DNA of 64,000 nucleotides, taken from assembly GCF_000364605.1 (NCBI RefSeq), contig NZ_KB822585.1:1-64000 (forward strand), read 5' to 3'. The notes beneath the pieces are model-generated. The model was not told the origin of the DNA. It was given only the letters and a program-made list of their open reading frames with translations, and did not search any database. The translations under genes were made by a program, and so were the position numbers. Within the stretch, counting starts at the first letter, position 1. Each line of letters begins with the position of its first letter. The stretch comes from Nocardioides sp. Iso805N (GTDB lineage: Bacteria; Actinomycetota; Actinomycetes; Propionibacteriales; Nocardioidaceae). Shown piece after piece: positions 25,314 through 33,893 of this stretch.

Positions 25314-27067
25314 GCGGTGCTCTCGCGGGGCAGCTGCTCCAGGGGCACGGGCCGACCGAAGAGGTAGCCCTGGGCATAGTCGCAGCCCAGCTCGCGCAGG
25401 ATGATCGCCTGCTCCGGGGTCTCCACGCCCTCGGCCACGGTGGTCATGCCGAGTGAGCGGCTGATCGCGATGATCGCCGAGAGCACCGGCTGTCGACCGC
25501 GGTCGGGGTCGATGGCAGCGACGAAGGAGCGGTCGATCTTGACCGTGTCGACGGGGAACTGCTCCAGCCAGCGCAGCGAGGAGTAGCCGGTGCCGAAGTC
25601 GTCGATCGCCACCCGGACGCCGAGCGCACGCAAGCCCTGCAGGGTGCGCACGACCTGGGGGTCGTCCTCGTCGAAGAGCGCCTCGGTGACCTCCAGGACG
25701 AGCCGCTCGGGGGACAGCCCGGTGATGCTGAGCACCTGGTGGACCTGGTCGACGTAGCCGGAGCCGCGCAGCTCGGGGACCGAGACGTTGACGCCGATGC
25801 CGCGCCGGTCGCTCGAGGCCACCGCCGCTGCGCACGCCTGAGCGAGGGTCCAGCGCCCGAGAGCGTGGATGGCGCCGGTGCGTTCGGCCTGAGGGATGAA
25901 GTCGTTCGGCGGGACCAGCCCACGTTGCGGATGGTTCCACCGGACCAGTGCCTCGGCGCTGACCACGGCGTTGTCCCTCAGCCGGATCACCGGCTGGAAG
26001 TGCAGCAAGAGCTCGTCCGCGGCGACCGCTGCCTCGAGCTCGCTGGCTCCACGGGTCGGGTCACCGTAGACCACCGTCTGGCCCCTGCCGGCGGACTTGG
26101 CGTCGTAAAGCGCGACCTCGGCCCGGCCGAACAGGATCGAGGGGGTGTCCCCGGCGGTCCAGGCTGCAACACCGGCCGACATCCCGACGCCGTCGGGCGC
26201 GAGTGCGCGCAGCCTGTCGGCGATGTCGGCGGCCTTGCCCAGCGAGGACCCCGGCAGCAGCACGGCGAACTCGTCGCCGCCGTAACGACTCAGCGTCTGG
26301 TGCCCCAGCAGCACCCGGTCCCAGGTGCCGGCGCAGGAGGCCAGCACCTGGTCGCCAGCCCGCTTCCCGAGGTTGTCGTTGAGGGTCTTGAAGTCATCCA
26401 CGTCGAGCAGCACCAAGGCGAGCTCGCCGCGCTCGCGCCGCGGTCGGGCAAGCTCCTGGTCGAGGCGGCGGTCGAAGCCTCGCCGGTTGACCAGCCCCGT
26501 GAGCGAGTCGTGCTCGGCCAGGTCGGCGATCCGGGCCAGCCAGGCGATGATGACGGATACCACCAGGAAGAAGCCCTGCACCATCAGCAGATCGGCCAGC
26601 GGCAGGCCGACGGCTGTCATCGCGACGGTGGAGGCCACCATCACCAGGGCGACGTGGAAGGCCATCCCGAGTCCACCGAAGAAGAACGACGCGTCGATGA
26701 TCACGTAGATGTAGGGCACCGCCAGCGCCACCGATGCCTCGCCGCCGTTGCCGAAGAGGACCAGCAGCGTGACGATCGCCGTACCGATGGCGACTAGGAC
26801 GTGGTAGAGCGGCCGGGGGAGTCGGTGTCCGGCGTAGACCACGACCGGACCGAGGAGCGCGGCGACCAGCGCGATGATCCGGATCCCGTCGATGTTGGCA
26901 CCCGACCAGGACTGGGACCGGAGGGTCGCGGCGAGCACCAGGAGGCCGCAGGTGAGGTAGAGGATCCCGGTGGTCCGAGCCAGGACCTCGTCGGTCGCCA
27001 CCGTCGGGACACCTCGAGCGCGCACCAGCCGGGACCGGAGCAGCTCGCCAGTGCGGGCTGGGCTCAT
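25301..27067 (-). CDS. membrane GGDEF-EAL cyclic-di-GMP turnover protein
   Basis: A 588-aa protein. Residues about 30-170 hold roughly six transmembrane helices. A GGDEF domain follows, with an intact SRYGGDEF active site at about 263-267; the preceding inhibitory-site position reads GHQT rather than RxxD, so product inhibition may be absent. The EAL domain has AEALVRW near residue 371, DDFGTGYSS and AEGVET, all needed for phosphodiesterase activity. Both activities thus look possible. The upstream pilZ gene overlaps it by ATGA, so synthesis/degradation and binding of cyclic-di-GMP are encoded together. Confidence 0.92.
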   Translation of the reverse strand: MSPARTGELLRSRLVRARGVPTVATDEVLARTTGILYLTCGLLVLAATLRSQSWSGANIDGIRIIALVAALLGPVVVYAGHRLPRPLYHVLVAIGTAIVTLLVLFGNGGEASVALAVPYIYVIIDASFFFGGLGMAFHVALVMVASTVAMTAVGLPLADLLMVQGFFLVVSVIIAWLARIADLAEHDSLTGLVNRRGFDRRLDQELARPRRERGELALVLLDVDDFKTLNDNLGKRAGDQVLASCAGTWDRVLLGHQTLSRYGGDEFAVLLPGSSLGKAADIADRLRALAPDGVGMSAGVAAWTAGDTPSILFGRAEVALYDAKSAGRGQTVVYGDPTRGASELEAAVAADELLLHFQPVIRLRDNAVVSAEALVRWNHPQRGLVPPNDFIPQAERTGAIHALGRWTLAQACAAAVASSDRRGIGVNVSVPELRGSGYVDQVHQVLSITGLSPERLVLEVTEALFDEDDPQVVRTLQGLRALGVRVAIDDFGTGYSSLRWLEQFPVDTVKIDRSFVAAIDPDRGRQPVLSAIIAISRSLGMTTVAEGVETPEQAIILRELGCDYAQGYLFGRPVPLEQLPRESTAPVG

Positions 27068-27702
27068 GACGGGTCTCGCCGCCTCTGCTCACGCTCGTGC
27101 TGGCGCTCGACCTGCTCGAAGACGACGTTGCGCCGGATGTCGTTGGCGGTCCGGGGCGGGATGTCGAGCATGATCACCACATCGACCGAGTCCGGCTCGC
27201 CGCTGCTCTGCTCGCGCAGCACGGTGCCCCGCAGCATGAAGCCGGTGTGATGCAAGGTGAAGGCAGCGCGGACCGTGTCGCCGGGGCGCAACAGCGGCAG
27301 GTGACGCAGCCGGAGCCTGGCTCGCAGTGCCGCCTCGCTCAGGTCGATCAGGGTGCCGCGGATGGGCCCGCCGTCGTGCGAGAGCGTCATCGGGGTGCCC
27401 ATCGGCAGGCGCACGTACTCCCGTCGCTGGGTGCGGGCCGCCTGCGCGTGCACGGCCACTCGCCAGCGGTCGCCGTCGGGGGAGGCGGTGACCGGTGCGC
27501 GGAAGAGGCCACGCTCGGTCGTCCACACCATCGTCGCGTCGATCGGTACGTCGTCAGATGCAGCCGCGGGGTCGGTGGACTCCTCGTCGCAGACGGTCAG
27601 CAGGACGTCGAACCCGTCGTACCCGGTGACCTCGGCCTCGAGCCAGGACTCGCCGGATCGCTCCACGACGACCACAAGGCCGAGAGCGGGACGGGTGGAC
27701 AC
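27064..27702 (-). CDS. PilZ-domain cyclic-di-GMP receptor protein
   Basis: A 212-aa protein with an N-terminal YcgR-like domain (1-90) and a PilZ domain (about 90-200). The first binding motif, RxxxR, is intact in RREYVRLP (about 93-98). The second, normally (D/N)xSxxG, reads DLSEAA near residue 120, so the Gly is Ala; binding may be weaker but the Asp and Ser remain. GTG 27702. First gene of the two-gene operon with the GGDEF-EAL protein. No flagellar or pilus genes are nearby, so its target is unknown. Confidence 0.85.
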   Translation of the reverse strand: MSTRPALGLVVVVERSGESWLEAEVTGYDGFDVLLTVCDEESTDPAAASDDVPIDATMVWTTERGLFRAPVTASPDGDRWRVAVHAQAARTQRREYVRLPMGTPMTLSHDGGPIRGTLIDLSEAALRARLRLRHLPLLRPGDTVRAAFTLHHTGFMLRGTVLREQSSGEPDSVDVVIMLDIPPRTANDIRRNVVFEQVERQHEREQRRRDPS

Positions 27703-27756
27703 GAATTAAGTATCGGCCTGTGGCGCCTCGGCCTCAGGAAAACACTGGGGTACTCC

Positions 27757-27772
27757 TAGTCCGGCAGGACTA
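27757..27772. promoter_or_regulatory. palindrome TAGTCC-GGCA-GGACTA, putative operator
   Basis: A perfect six-base inverted repeat with a four-base spacer, 55 bp upstream of the pilZ start and 119 bp upstream of tRNA-Pro. The region 27703-27890 is otherwise non-coding. The site is placed to regulate the cyclic-di-GMP operon or to form part of the tRNA promoter region. Regulator unknown. Confidence 0.4.
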
Positions 27773-27890
27773 TGTCGCGATCCCGTCCGGACGGTCGCCC
27801 CCCGCGCTGCTCGAGCGGACGACTTCGAACCCGATTCGCACCCGGCTCAACGCGTGCGATAGCCTTCGGACGCCTTCTTCGGAAGGTGTT

Positions 27891-27964
<74 letters not shown>

Positions 27965-27982
27965 CTAGGTAAAACAGCAGTT

Positions 27983-28018
27983 CAGGGGCCGTTTCGGAGG
28001 AATTCGAAACGGCCCCTG
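27983..28018 (+). terminator. tRNA-Pro terminator
   Basis: CAGGGGCCGTTTCG at 27983-27996 pairs perfectly with CGAAACGGCCCCTG at 28005-28018 around an eight-base loop, 18 bases after the tRNA. No T-run follows. Beyond it, at 28038-28061, lies a 12-nt near-perfect tandem duplication (GTACCCCAATTC / GTACCCCAGTTG); otherwise 28019-28121 has no gene. Confidence 0.85.
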
Positions 28019-28121
28019 AGCCGTCTTAGGTGGCGACGTACCCCAATTCGTACCCCAGTTGATCCAGGCGCTCGACCGGATCTGCTCGGCCACGAGGTCT
28101 GAACGGGGCGACCATGGACAC

Positions 28122-28253
28122 ATGCGCCTGTTCTACAACCACCATTGCCGTGTCTGCCGCGTGAAGTACTCCAACGACCGAATGCGCCGAAAGCGCGGGT
28201 GGATCTGTGTTGACTGCCTCCGTGACGAGAACCTCGCCAAGCGCAAGAGGTAG
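28122..28253 (+). CDS. small CxxC...CxxC protein, possible zinc ribbon
   Basis: A 43-aa, strongly basic protein. CRVC at residues 9-12 and CVDC at 29-32 form a four-cysteine zinc-knuckle spacing, with KYSNDRMRRKRG between. Small proteins of this kind occur in actinobacterial phages and integrated elements, and its setting next to a tRNA and an ATPase remnant fits that. No family name recognised. The ribosome site is weak; an upstream ATG at 28114 is in another frame. Could be non-functional. Confidence 0.45.
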   Translation: MRLFYNHHCRVCRVKYSNDRMRRKRGWICVDCLRDENLAKRKR

Positions 28254-28310
28254 CCGCCCCGGCGCGCACCCTGCCTAAGACTGTCGGTGGTCGCGTCTAC
28301 GGTGCGGGCC

Positions 28311-28706
28311 GTGAGCGAGATCGACCCGACGCCGCTGGCTGATGCCATGTCGGACTTCCTGGCGGCCTTAGCGGTGGGCAGCCTTGCGCTGCTCGCCGGA
28401 CGCGAGGGACTCGGGAAGTCCACCGTCGCCTATGACCTCACCGCCCGGATCACCCGGGGAAGCCTCCCCGGAACCGGATACGGCCACCCGGGCGCCGTCA
28501 TCATCTGCGCCACCGAAGACTCATGGGAGTACACCATCGTCCCGCGTCTGATCGCGGCCGGTGCCGACCTCGACCGGGTATTCCGGGTGGACGTGAGCAC
28601 CGCGACCCACGTGCACACCACCCTGTCGCTGCCCCGCGACCTAGGCGGCCTGGGAAGGCTCGTCTCGCACGTGGATGCTGCCCTGGTGCTGCAGGTCGCA
28701 CTCTGA
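28311..28706 (+). pseudogene. truncated RepA/RecA-like AAA ATPase (remnant of integrated element)
   Basis: A 131-aa fragment. It has the P-loop LLAGREGLGKST near residue 35, then LTARITRGSLPG and AVIICATEDSWEYTIVPRLIAAGADLDRVFRVDV, typical of the AAA_25/RepA-like ATPases encoded by actinobacterial integrative elements and plasmids. Family members are normally about 300 or more residues; this one stops shortly after LGRLVSHVDAAL, where the DNA turns into the next gene's response-regulator domain. The break looks like a deletion joining two unrelated genes. GTG 28311 gives the start MSEIDPTPLAD. Confidence 0.65.
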
Positions 28707-29350
28707 GGATCGTGCTCGCCGAGGATTCCGCCCTCCTGCGCGAGAATCTGATTGCGTTGTTGGTCGGAGCTGGCCACGAGGTCATCGCCAGTGCGGAGAA
28801 CGCCGACGAGCTGGTCGCCGCCGTGCGGGCTGATCCACCCGATGTTGTGATCACCGACGTCCGGATGCCACCGGAGCACTCCGATGAAGGCCTGCGTGCG
28901 GCGGCCCTGATCCGCGAGGAGTTTGCGTCCCTGCCGATCCTGGTCCTTTCCCAATACGTCGCCGACGCCTATCTGCCCGGGCTGCTGGAATCAGCCGGTG
29001 ATGCCGGGCTGGGCTATCTACTCAAGGACCGCGTCGGCCGGGTCACCGACTTCCTCGCCAGCCTGAACCAGGTGGTCGATGGTGAGACAGTCGTCGATCC
29101 GGAGGTCGTCCGCCAGTTGCTCGCCCGTCGCAGCGGCAACGGCCCGCTAACGGCCCTCACCCCGCGCGAACGCGAGGTACTCGCCCAGATGGCCGAAGGC
29201 CGGACCAACGGATCGATCGCCACGACCCTGTTCGTCAGCGAGGCGGCTGTGCGAAAACACGTGGGGAGCATCTTCGCCAAGCTTGACCTACGGGATGACA
29301 GCGATCGTCGAGTAGCCGCGGTCCTGACCTTTCTCCGCGGGTCGGGGTGA
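28703..29350 (+). CDS. orphan NarL/LuxR-family response regulator, start disrupted
   Basis: About 215 aa. The receiver domain begins RIVLAEDSALLREN; the phospho-acceptor Asp is in VVITDVRMPP (about residue 52), with a conserved Lys in YLLKD. The C-terminal LuxR helix-turn-helix has LTPREREVLAQMAEGRTNGSIA and VRKHVGSIFAKL. There is no ATG in the usual place: the frame offers CTG 28703, overlapping the ATPase stop, or GTG 28712. The frame stays open further upstream but encodes no family sequence. No histidine kinase is adjacent. The gene probably lost its promoter, start and kinase partner in a deletion; it may still be expressed through coupling. Confidence 0.7.
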   Translation: MRIVLAEDSALLRENLIALLVGAGHEVIASAENADELVAAVRADPPDVVITDVRMPPEHSDEGLRAAALIREEFASLPILVLSQYVADAYLPGLLESAGDAGLGYLLKDRVGRVTDFLASLNQVVDGETVVDPEVVRQLLARRSGNGPLTALTPREREVLAQMAEGRTNGSIATTLFVSEAAVRKHVGSIFAKLDLRDDSDRRVAAVLTFLRGSG

Positions 29351-29692
29351 GTCCAGCGACATACGGCCGGTTGGCCCGGCGATTCGTGCGACAGGGCGAA
29401 TCGTCCGACCCCTGCATTGGTTCTCCGCCCGGTTGATCCGGAGGAACGGGAGCGGTGGACGCGTGCCTCAACGGTGACCGCGGTTGCGGCGAGGAGCAGA
29501 ACCTCGCGAGGCCAACCGTCCCACAACTTCGGATCCGCGCCACTCGTTGGCAAGGGGCAGCCCAGGCGGGGCCAGCGGGCGATTCGGTATCCCCCGTGAG
29601 GTGGAGGGAGTGGGTCGCAAGTTCAGCAGGCCGGGCGACGCGACGCCGGTGGGTTGGTGCCTACCGTTGAAGTACCCACCTGAGGAGCGATA
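29351..29692. other. non-coding stretch at end of accessory remnant
   Basis: No supported gene. It contains a small inverted repeat, CGATTCG (29380-29386) with CGAATCG (29397-29403), just after the response-regulator stop, possibly a weak terminator. It ends with the TGAGGAG ribosome site of the ABC transporter gene, so that operon's promoter should lie in its last 100 bases. Confidence 0.6.
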
Positions 29693-30616
29693 GTGATCGA
29701 AGCGCGTGAGCTGACGAAGAAGTACGGCGAGAAGACTGCTGTGGATGGGGTCACCTTCACGGTCCGGCCAGGGATCGTCACAGGCTTCCTGGGACCCAAC
29801 GGAGCCGGGAAGTCCACGACCATGCGGATGATCGTAGGGCTTGATGCGCCGACCTCCGGCTCCGTCACGGTGAACGGGAAGTCGTACGCCGCGCACGCCT
29901 CGCCGCTCCACGAGGTGGGTGTCCTGCTGGAGGCGCGGGCGGTGCATACCGGACGCTCGGCGGAAAGCCACCTGCTGGCCATGGCAGCGACCGCCGGGAT
30001 CTCACGGCGTCGGGTTCAGGAGGTGATCGAGCTCGTGGGGCTTCAGGACGTGGCTCGCAAGCGGGTCGGAGCGTTCTCACTGGGCATGGGACAACGCCTC
30101 GGTATCGCTGCAGCCCTCCTGGGCGACCCCCAGACGATCATGCTCGACGAGCCGGTCAACGGTCTCGACCCCGAGGGCGTGCGGTGGGTCCGGCACCTGC
30201 TGCGCGGCCTTGCCGAGGAGGGTCGCACCGTCTTCGTCTCCTCACACCTGATGTCGGAGATGGCGCTGACGGCGGATCATCTCATCGTGGTGGGACGTGG
30301 CCGCCTCATCCGCGACATGTCAGTGAGCGATTTCATCTCCAGCGCCTCGTCCGAGTCGGTCCGGGTCCGTTCTCCGCAGGCCACCGAGTTGCGTGAGCTT
30401 CTCCTCGGCAAGGGCGCGACGGTCTCGAGCTCGGCACGTAACGAGCTCGACGTGGTGGGTCTGAGCACCGACGAGATCGGTACGACGGCAGCCGCGGCCG
30501 GCCTGACCCTCCACGAGCTGTCGCCGGTCCAGGCGTCCCTCGAAGAAGCCTTCATGGAACTCACCGGCGAAGCCGTCGAGTACCGCAGTCACACCGCCGA
30601 GGAGAGCGCAGCATGA
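29693..30616 (+). CDS. ABC transporter ATP-binding protein (ABC-2 exporter type)
   Basis: A 307-aa ATPase. Walker A GPNGAGKST (about residue 35), Q-loop region, signature FSLGMGQRLG near 127, Walker B TIMLDEP, and switch His in VFVSSHLMSEM. The C-terminal 90 residues match the extension of drug/antibiotic exporter ATPases (ELSPVQASLEEAFMELTGE). GTG 29693 with GAGGAG upstream. Overlaps the permease gene by ATGA. With the downstream two-component genes it forms an ABC-TCS unit of the kind that answers cell-envelope or antibiotic stress; the substrate is not identifiable. Confidence 0.93.
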   Translation: MIEARELTKKYGEKTAVDGVTFTVRPGIVTGFLGPNGAGKSTTMRMIVGLDAPTSGSVTVNGKSYAAHASPLHEVGVLLEARAVHTGRSAESHLLAMAATAGISRRRVQEVIELVGLQDVARKRVGAFSLGMGQRLGIAAALLGDPQTIMLDEPVNGLDPEGVRWVRHLLRGLAEEGRTVFVSSHLMSEMALTADHLIVVGRGRLIRDMSVSDFISSASSESVRVRSPQATELRELLLGKGATVSSSARNELDVVGLSTDEIGTTAAAAGLTLHELSPVQASLEEAFMELTGEAVEYRSHTAEESAA

Positions 30617-31440
30617 GCACTGTGGCCGAACCCCGCCAGCAGCCGACCACCGGTCCGGGCCTCAGGATCGCCCAGCCGGTCAACTTCGTGCGGACGGTGT
30701 CGTCGGAGTGGATCAAGTTCCGCACCTTGAGGTCGAGCTGGCTGGTGCTCGTGGCCGCCATCGTCGGGGTCATCGTGATCGGCCAGCTCATCGGCTACAA
30801 CACCGGCAAGAGCTTCTCGCACCTGGCACCCGAGGACGCAGCGCCGTCCGGCGTGATGCAGGGCTACTACCTCGGCCAGCTGCTCATCGGCGTCCTCGGC
30901 GTCCTGTTCGTGACCGGTGAGTACGCAACCGGGATGATCCGCTCGACCGCCACGGCCGTGCCGCGCAGGCTCCCGGTGCTCGGCGCGAAGGCGCTCGTCT
31001 TCGGCCTGGTCGCCGTGGTCACCATGGTGCCCACCTGCATCGTCACCTTCCTCGGTGCCATGGCGTTCCGGTCGCACTTCGGCCACGGCGTATCCCTGGG
31101 AGACGCGGGGAACCTGCGGGTCGTCATCGGTACCGGGATCTACTTGGCTCTGATCGGGCTCCTCGGCGGTGCGATCGGCTGGATCGTGCGGAACACGGCG
31201 GGCGGGATCTCCACGCTGATCGGACTGATCCTGGTCGTTCCGGTGCTCTTCGAGGTCGTCCCGGGGACCTGGGCGAAGTCGATCAGCAAGTTCTTCCCGA
31301 GCAATGCCGGAAGCTCCTTCGTCTCGACGGTGCACGCCTCGAACACCCTGACGCCCTGGACGGGTCTCGTCGTCATGGTCGCCTGGGTCGTTGCCGCATT
31401 CGTCCTCGCCGGTGTCCTGCTCAAGCGCAGAGACGTCTGA
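30613..31440 (+). CDS. ABC-2 type transporter permease
   Basis: A 275-aa membrane protein with about six predicted helices, including LVLVAAIVGVIVIGQLIG, a central GQLLIGVLGVLFVTGEYATGMIRST (the conserved GEY-T-G-R pattern of ABC-2 permeases) and a C-terminal LVVMVAWVVAAFVLAGVLL. The first 35 residues are cytoplasmic. It pairs with the ATPase encoded immediately upstream. A 52-bp gap leads to the kinase gene. Confidence 0.9.
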   Translation: MSTVAEPRQQPTTGPGLRIAQPVNFVRTVSSEWIKFRTLRSSWLVLVAAIVGVIVIGQLIGYNTGKSFSHLAPEDAAPSGVMQGYYLGQLLIGVLGVLFVTGEYATGMIRSTATAVPRRLPVLGAKALVFGLVAVVTMVPTCIVTFLGAMAFRSHFGHGVSLGDAGNLRVVIGTGIYLALIGLLGGAIGWIVRNTAGGISTLIGLILVVPVLFEVVPGTWAKSISKFFPSNAGSSFVSTVHASNTLTPWTGLVVMVAWVVAAFVLAGVLLKRRDV

Positions 31441-31492
31441 GGTCGGCGTTCGCGATGCCCATCGGGCAATCGTGCTGAGGGAGGATGTCGAG

Positions 31493-32665
31493 ATGGTGCG
31501 CCGTTCGGACAGCGTGTGGCAGTGGGCTCGCGAGAGGCTCGCGGTCCCGGCCACGGTCGTCGCCACCCTCACCTTCGCCGTCGTGCACGACTTTGTCGGG
31601 CGGGACGGCGATCCTGCCCCGTGGGTCCTCGTCTTCGACGTCATCCTCGTGCTGCCATTGTTTCTGCGACGGCGGTGGCCGTGGGCGACCTTCCTCGCGG
31701 TAGCAGCGCTCGCGTTGCTGCAGTGGCTCGCCGGCGTCTTCGCTGCCGGCGATGTCGCCGTTCTCGTTGCGCTCTACTCGGTCGGCGCGCACGCACGTCG
31801 CGAAGCCGTCGTCGCCGCAGCGGTGATCAGCCAGGTCGGCGTCGTCCTGGCCGTGGCCCGCTGGGCCCCGCCCGGTCAGGTCGTCACCACCGCCCTCGGG
31901 ATGACGGGCACCGTGACGGCTGCGTGGGTGATCGGTGTCTACGTGCGCACCCGGCGCGTCTACATCGCCTCGGTGCTCGAACGGGCCGCCACCGCCGAGC
32001 GGGCGCGGGATCAGCAGGCCCTGCTGGCCACCGCTGCGGAACGCTCCCGGATCTCGCGAGAGATGCACGACATCGTCGCGCACAGCCTCTCGGTCATCAT
32101 CGCGCTCAACGACGGGGCGGCAGCCTCGGTGCGCAGCTCGCCGGTCGAGGCCGAGGAGGCGGTCCGGCTGGCGGCGACCCTCGGGCGGCAGTCACTGGGC
32201 GAGGTACGCCGCCTGCTCAGCGCCGATCACGAGGACGCCACGACCGACCGGGTGCCCGCGCCGGGCCTGGCCCAGCTTGACGACCTGGCAGCGAGCGTCC
32301 GGGCGGCCGGATTGGCCGTCGACCTGACCATGGAAGGTCGGCCGGTCGACGTACCGGCCTCGGCGCAGCTCACCATCTACCGGATGGTCCAGGAGGCGCT
32401 GACGAACGTGCTCAAGCACGCACCCGAAGCACGGCGTGCGGTGGTGACTGTGCACTATGCGGCCGACGAGATCGACGTCGAGGTCGTCAACGACGGACCT
32501 GCCGGTGCGGCTCTGCCCACGCCCTCGGCCCACCCTGGTCAGGGTCTTAACGGCATGCGCGAACGGGTCGGGATGTTCTCCGGGACGATCGAAGCGGCGC
32601 CGCGCCTCGGAGGTGGTTGGCGCGTCGCATCCCGGCTGCTCCTCGACAAGCCGGTCACGCCATGA
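31493..32665 (+). CDS. sensor histidine kinase (HisKA_3 / NarX-like)
   Basis: A 390-aa kinase. Four or five hydrophobic helices lie within residues 15-145. The dimerisation domain has the phospho-acceptor His in REMHDIVAHSLSVI (about residue 192). The ATP-binding domain has VQEALTNVLKHAPEA (N box) and HPGQGLNGMRERVGMFSG (G box). No large extracellular sensor is present, so the signal is probably sensed in the membrane, perhaps via the adjacent transporter. ATG 31493 is preceded by GGGAGG. Overlaps its response regulator gene by four bases. Confidence 0.92.
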   Translation: MVRRSDSVWQWARERLAVPATVVATLTFAVVHDFVGRDGDPAPWVLVFDVILVLPLFLRRRWPWATFLAVAALALLQWLAGVFAAGDVAVLVALYSVGAHARREAVVAAAVISQVGVVLAVARWAPPGQVVTTALGMTGTVTAAWVIGVYVRTRRVYIASVLERAATAERARDQQALLATAAERSRISREMHDIVAHSLSVIIALNDGAAASVRSSPVEAEEAVRLAATLGRQSLGEVRRLLSADHEDATTDRVPAPGLAQLDDLAASVRAAGLAVDLTMEGRPVDVPASAQLTIYRMVQEALTNVLKHAPEARRAVVTVHYAADEIDVEVVNDGPAGAALPTPSAHPGQGLNGMRERVGMFSGTIEAAPRLGGGWRVASRLLLDKPVTP

Positions 32666-33333
32666 CGATCCGGGTCCTGCTGGTCGACGACCAGCCGCTG
32701 CTGCGCCACGGTTTCCGGCTCGTGCTCGCCGCCGAACCGGACCTCGAAGTCGTCGGCGAGGCCGGCGACGGGGGCGAAGCGGTGCGGCTCGTCAGCATCC
32801 TGCACCCCGACATCGTGCTGATGGACGTCCGGATGCCCGGGATGGACGGCATCGAGGCGACCCGGCTGATCGCGGACGAGGCGCCCCTTGTCCGCACGAT
32901 CATCCTGACCACCTACGACATCGACCAGTACGCCTTCTCCGGGCTCCGCGCCGGCGCGAGCGGGTTCCTGCTCAAGGACGTACAGTCAGCCGACCTCGTG
33001 GACGCCATCCGCGTCGTGGCGCGGGGCGACGCCGTCGTGGCGCCCAGCACGACCCGCCGCCTGCTGACCGCGTTCGCCCACCGCATCCCCGCGGACGCCA
33101 CGACCGATGCCGAGCAGCCCGACCCGCTCGCATCACTGACCGACCGCGAGCGCGGCGTGTTCGCAGGTCTTGCCAGTGGTCTGACGAACGCCGAGATCGC
33201 GGACGACCTCAGCCTCTCCGACGCGACCGTCAAGACCCACGTCGGCCACATCCTGTCCAAGCTGGACCTGCGCGACCGCATCCAGGCCGTGATCTTCGCC
33301 TATGAGAACGGGCTCAATTCACGTCGCGCCTGA
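32662..33333 (+). CDS. NarL/LuxR-family response regulator
   Basis: A 223-aa regulator. Receiver domain: DDQ near residue 9, phospho-acceptor Asp in LMDVRMPGMDG (about 55), Thr in ILTTYD and Lys in FLLKDV. LuxR-type helix-turn-helix at the C-terminus: LTDRERGVFAGLASGLTNAEIA and VKTHVGHILSKLDLRDR. Cognate partner of the kinase encoded just upstream. Likely controls the ABC transporter operon. The next 150 bp show no gene. Confidence 0.93.
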   Translation: MTIRVLLVDDQPLLRHGFRLVLAAEPDLEVVGEAGDGGEAVRLVSILHPDIVLMDVRMPGMDGIEATRLIADEAPLVRTIILTTYDIDQYAFSGLRAGASGFLLKDVQSADLVDAIRVVARGDAVVAPSTTRRLLTAFAHRIPADATTDAEQPDPLASLTDRERGVFAGLASGLTNAEIADDLSLSDATVKTHVGHILSKLDLRDRIQAVIFAYENGLNSRRA

Positions 33334-33483
33334 CTTCGCCTCGATGCAGATCGCTGTCGCCCTCACGGCGGTGGACTGACCCACTCATCGCTGCTGGTCC
33401 GGGTGCGGGTGGGCCACAACGCTCTGACGCCGGTCAACGAGGCGCCGGCGCGAAGAGATGCAGTGGAGATGGAGAAGCTTACG

Positions 33484-33893
33484 ATGACAATCATGACAGT
33501 CGGGTCGAGCGGGGTCCGTCAGCAGAGCATCTGGGCGAGCGTTGTCAGTGAAGACGCCGCGGGTCTTCGCGCGTGGCTGCTTCGGCTCGGCTTCACCGAG
33601 GACCTTCTCATCCCTGGTGGGGGCGACGGATTGATCCACCACTGTCAGCTGGACTGGCCCGAAGGCGGGCGGATCATGCTCTCAAGCGCCGGTGAGCGAC
33701 CAACACCGTGTCGGCCCGGACAAGCTCCTTGCACGTGGTGACGGCCGATCCTGATGCGGTGATGGCCCGCGCCAAGGAGCTGGGGGCGAGCGTCGTGCAC
33801 GAGCTCGTCGACCAGACCGACTATCCCTCGCGTGACTTCACCATCTCTGACCCCGACGGCAACCATTGGACATTCGCAACGTTTGCGGGCTAG
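33484..33893 (+). pseudogene. VOC/glyoxalase-fold protein with frameshift
   Basis: Two overlapping reading frames add up to one VOC (glyoxalase/bleomycin-resistance) domain of about 136 aa. The first (33484 to about 33700) encodes IWASVVSEDAAGLRAWLLRLGF and WPEGGRIMLSS; the second (about 33708-33893) encodes LHVVTADPDAVMARAKELGASVV and YPSRDFTISDPDGNHWTFATF. The frame changes between about 33694 and 33720. ATG 33484 has GGAGAAG upstream. Either a genuine inactivating indel or a sequencing/assembly error. Confidence 0.75.
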
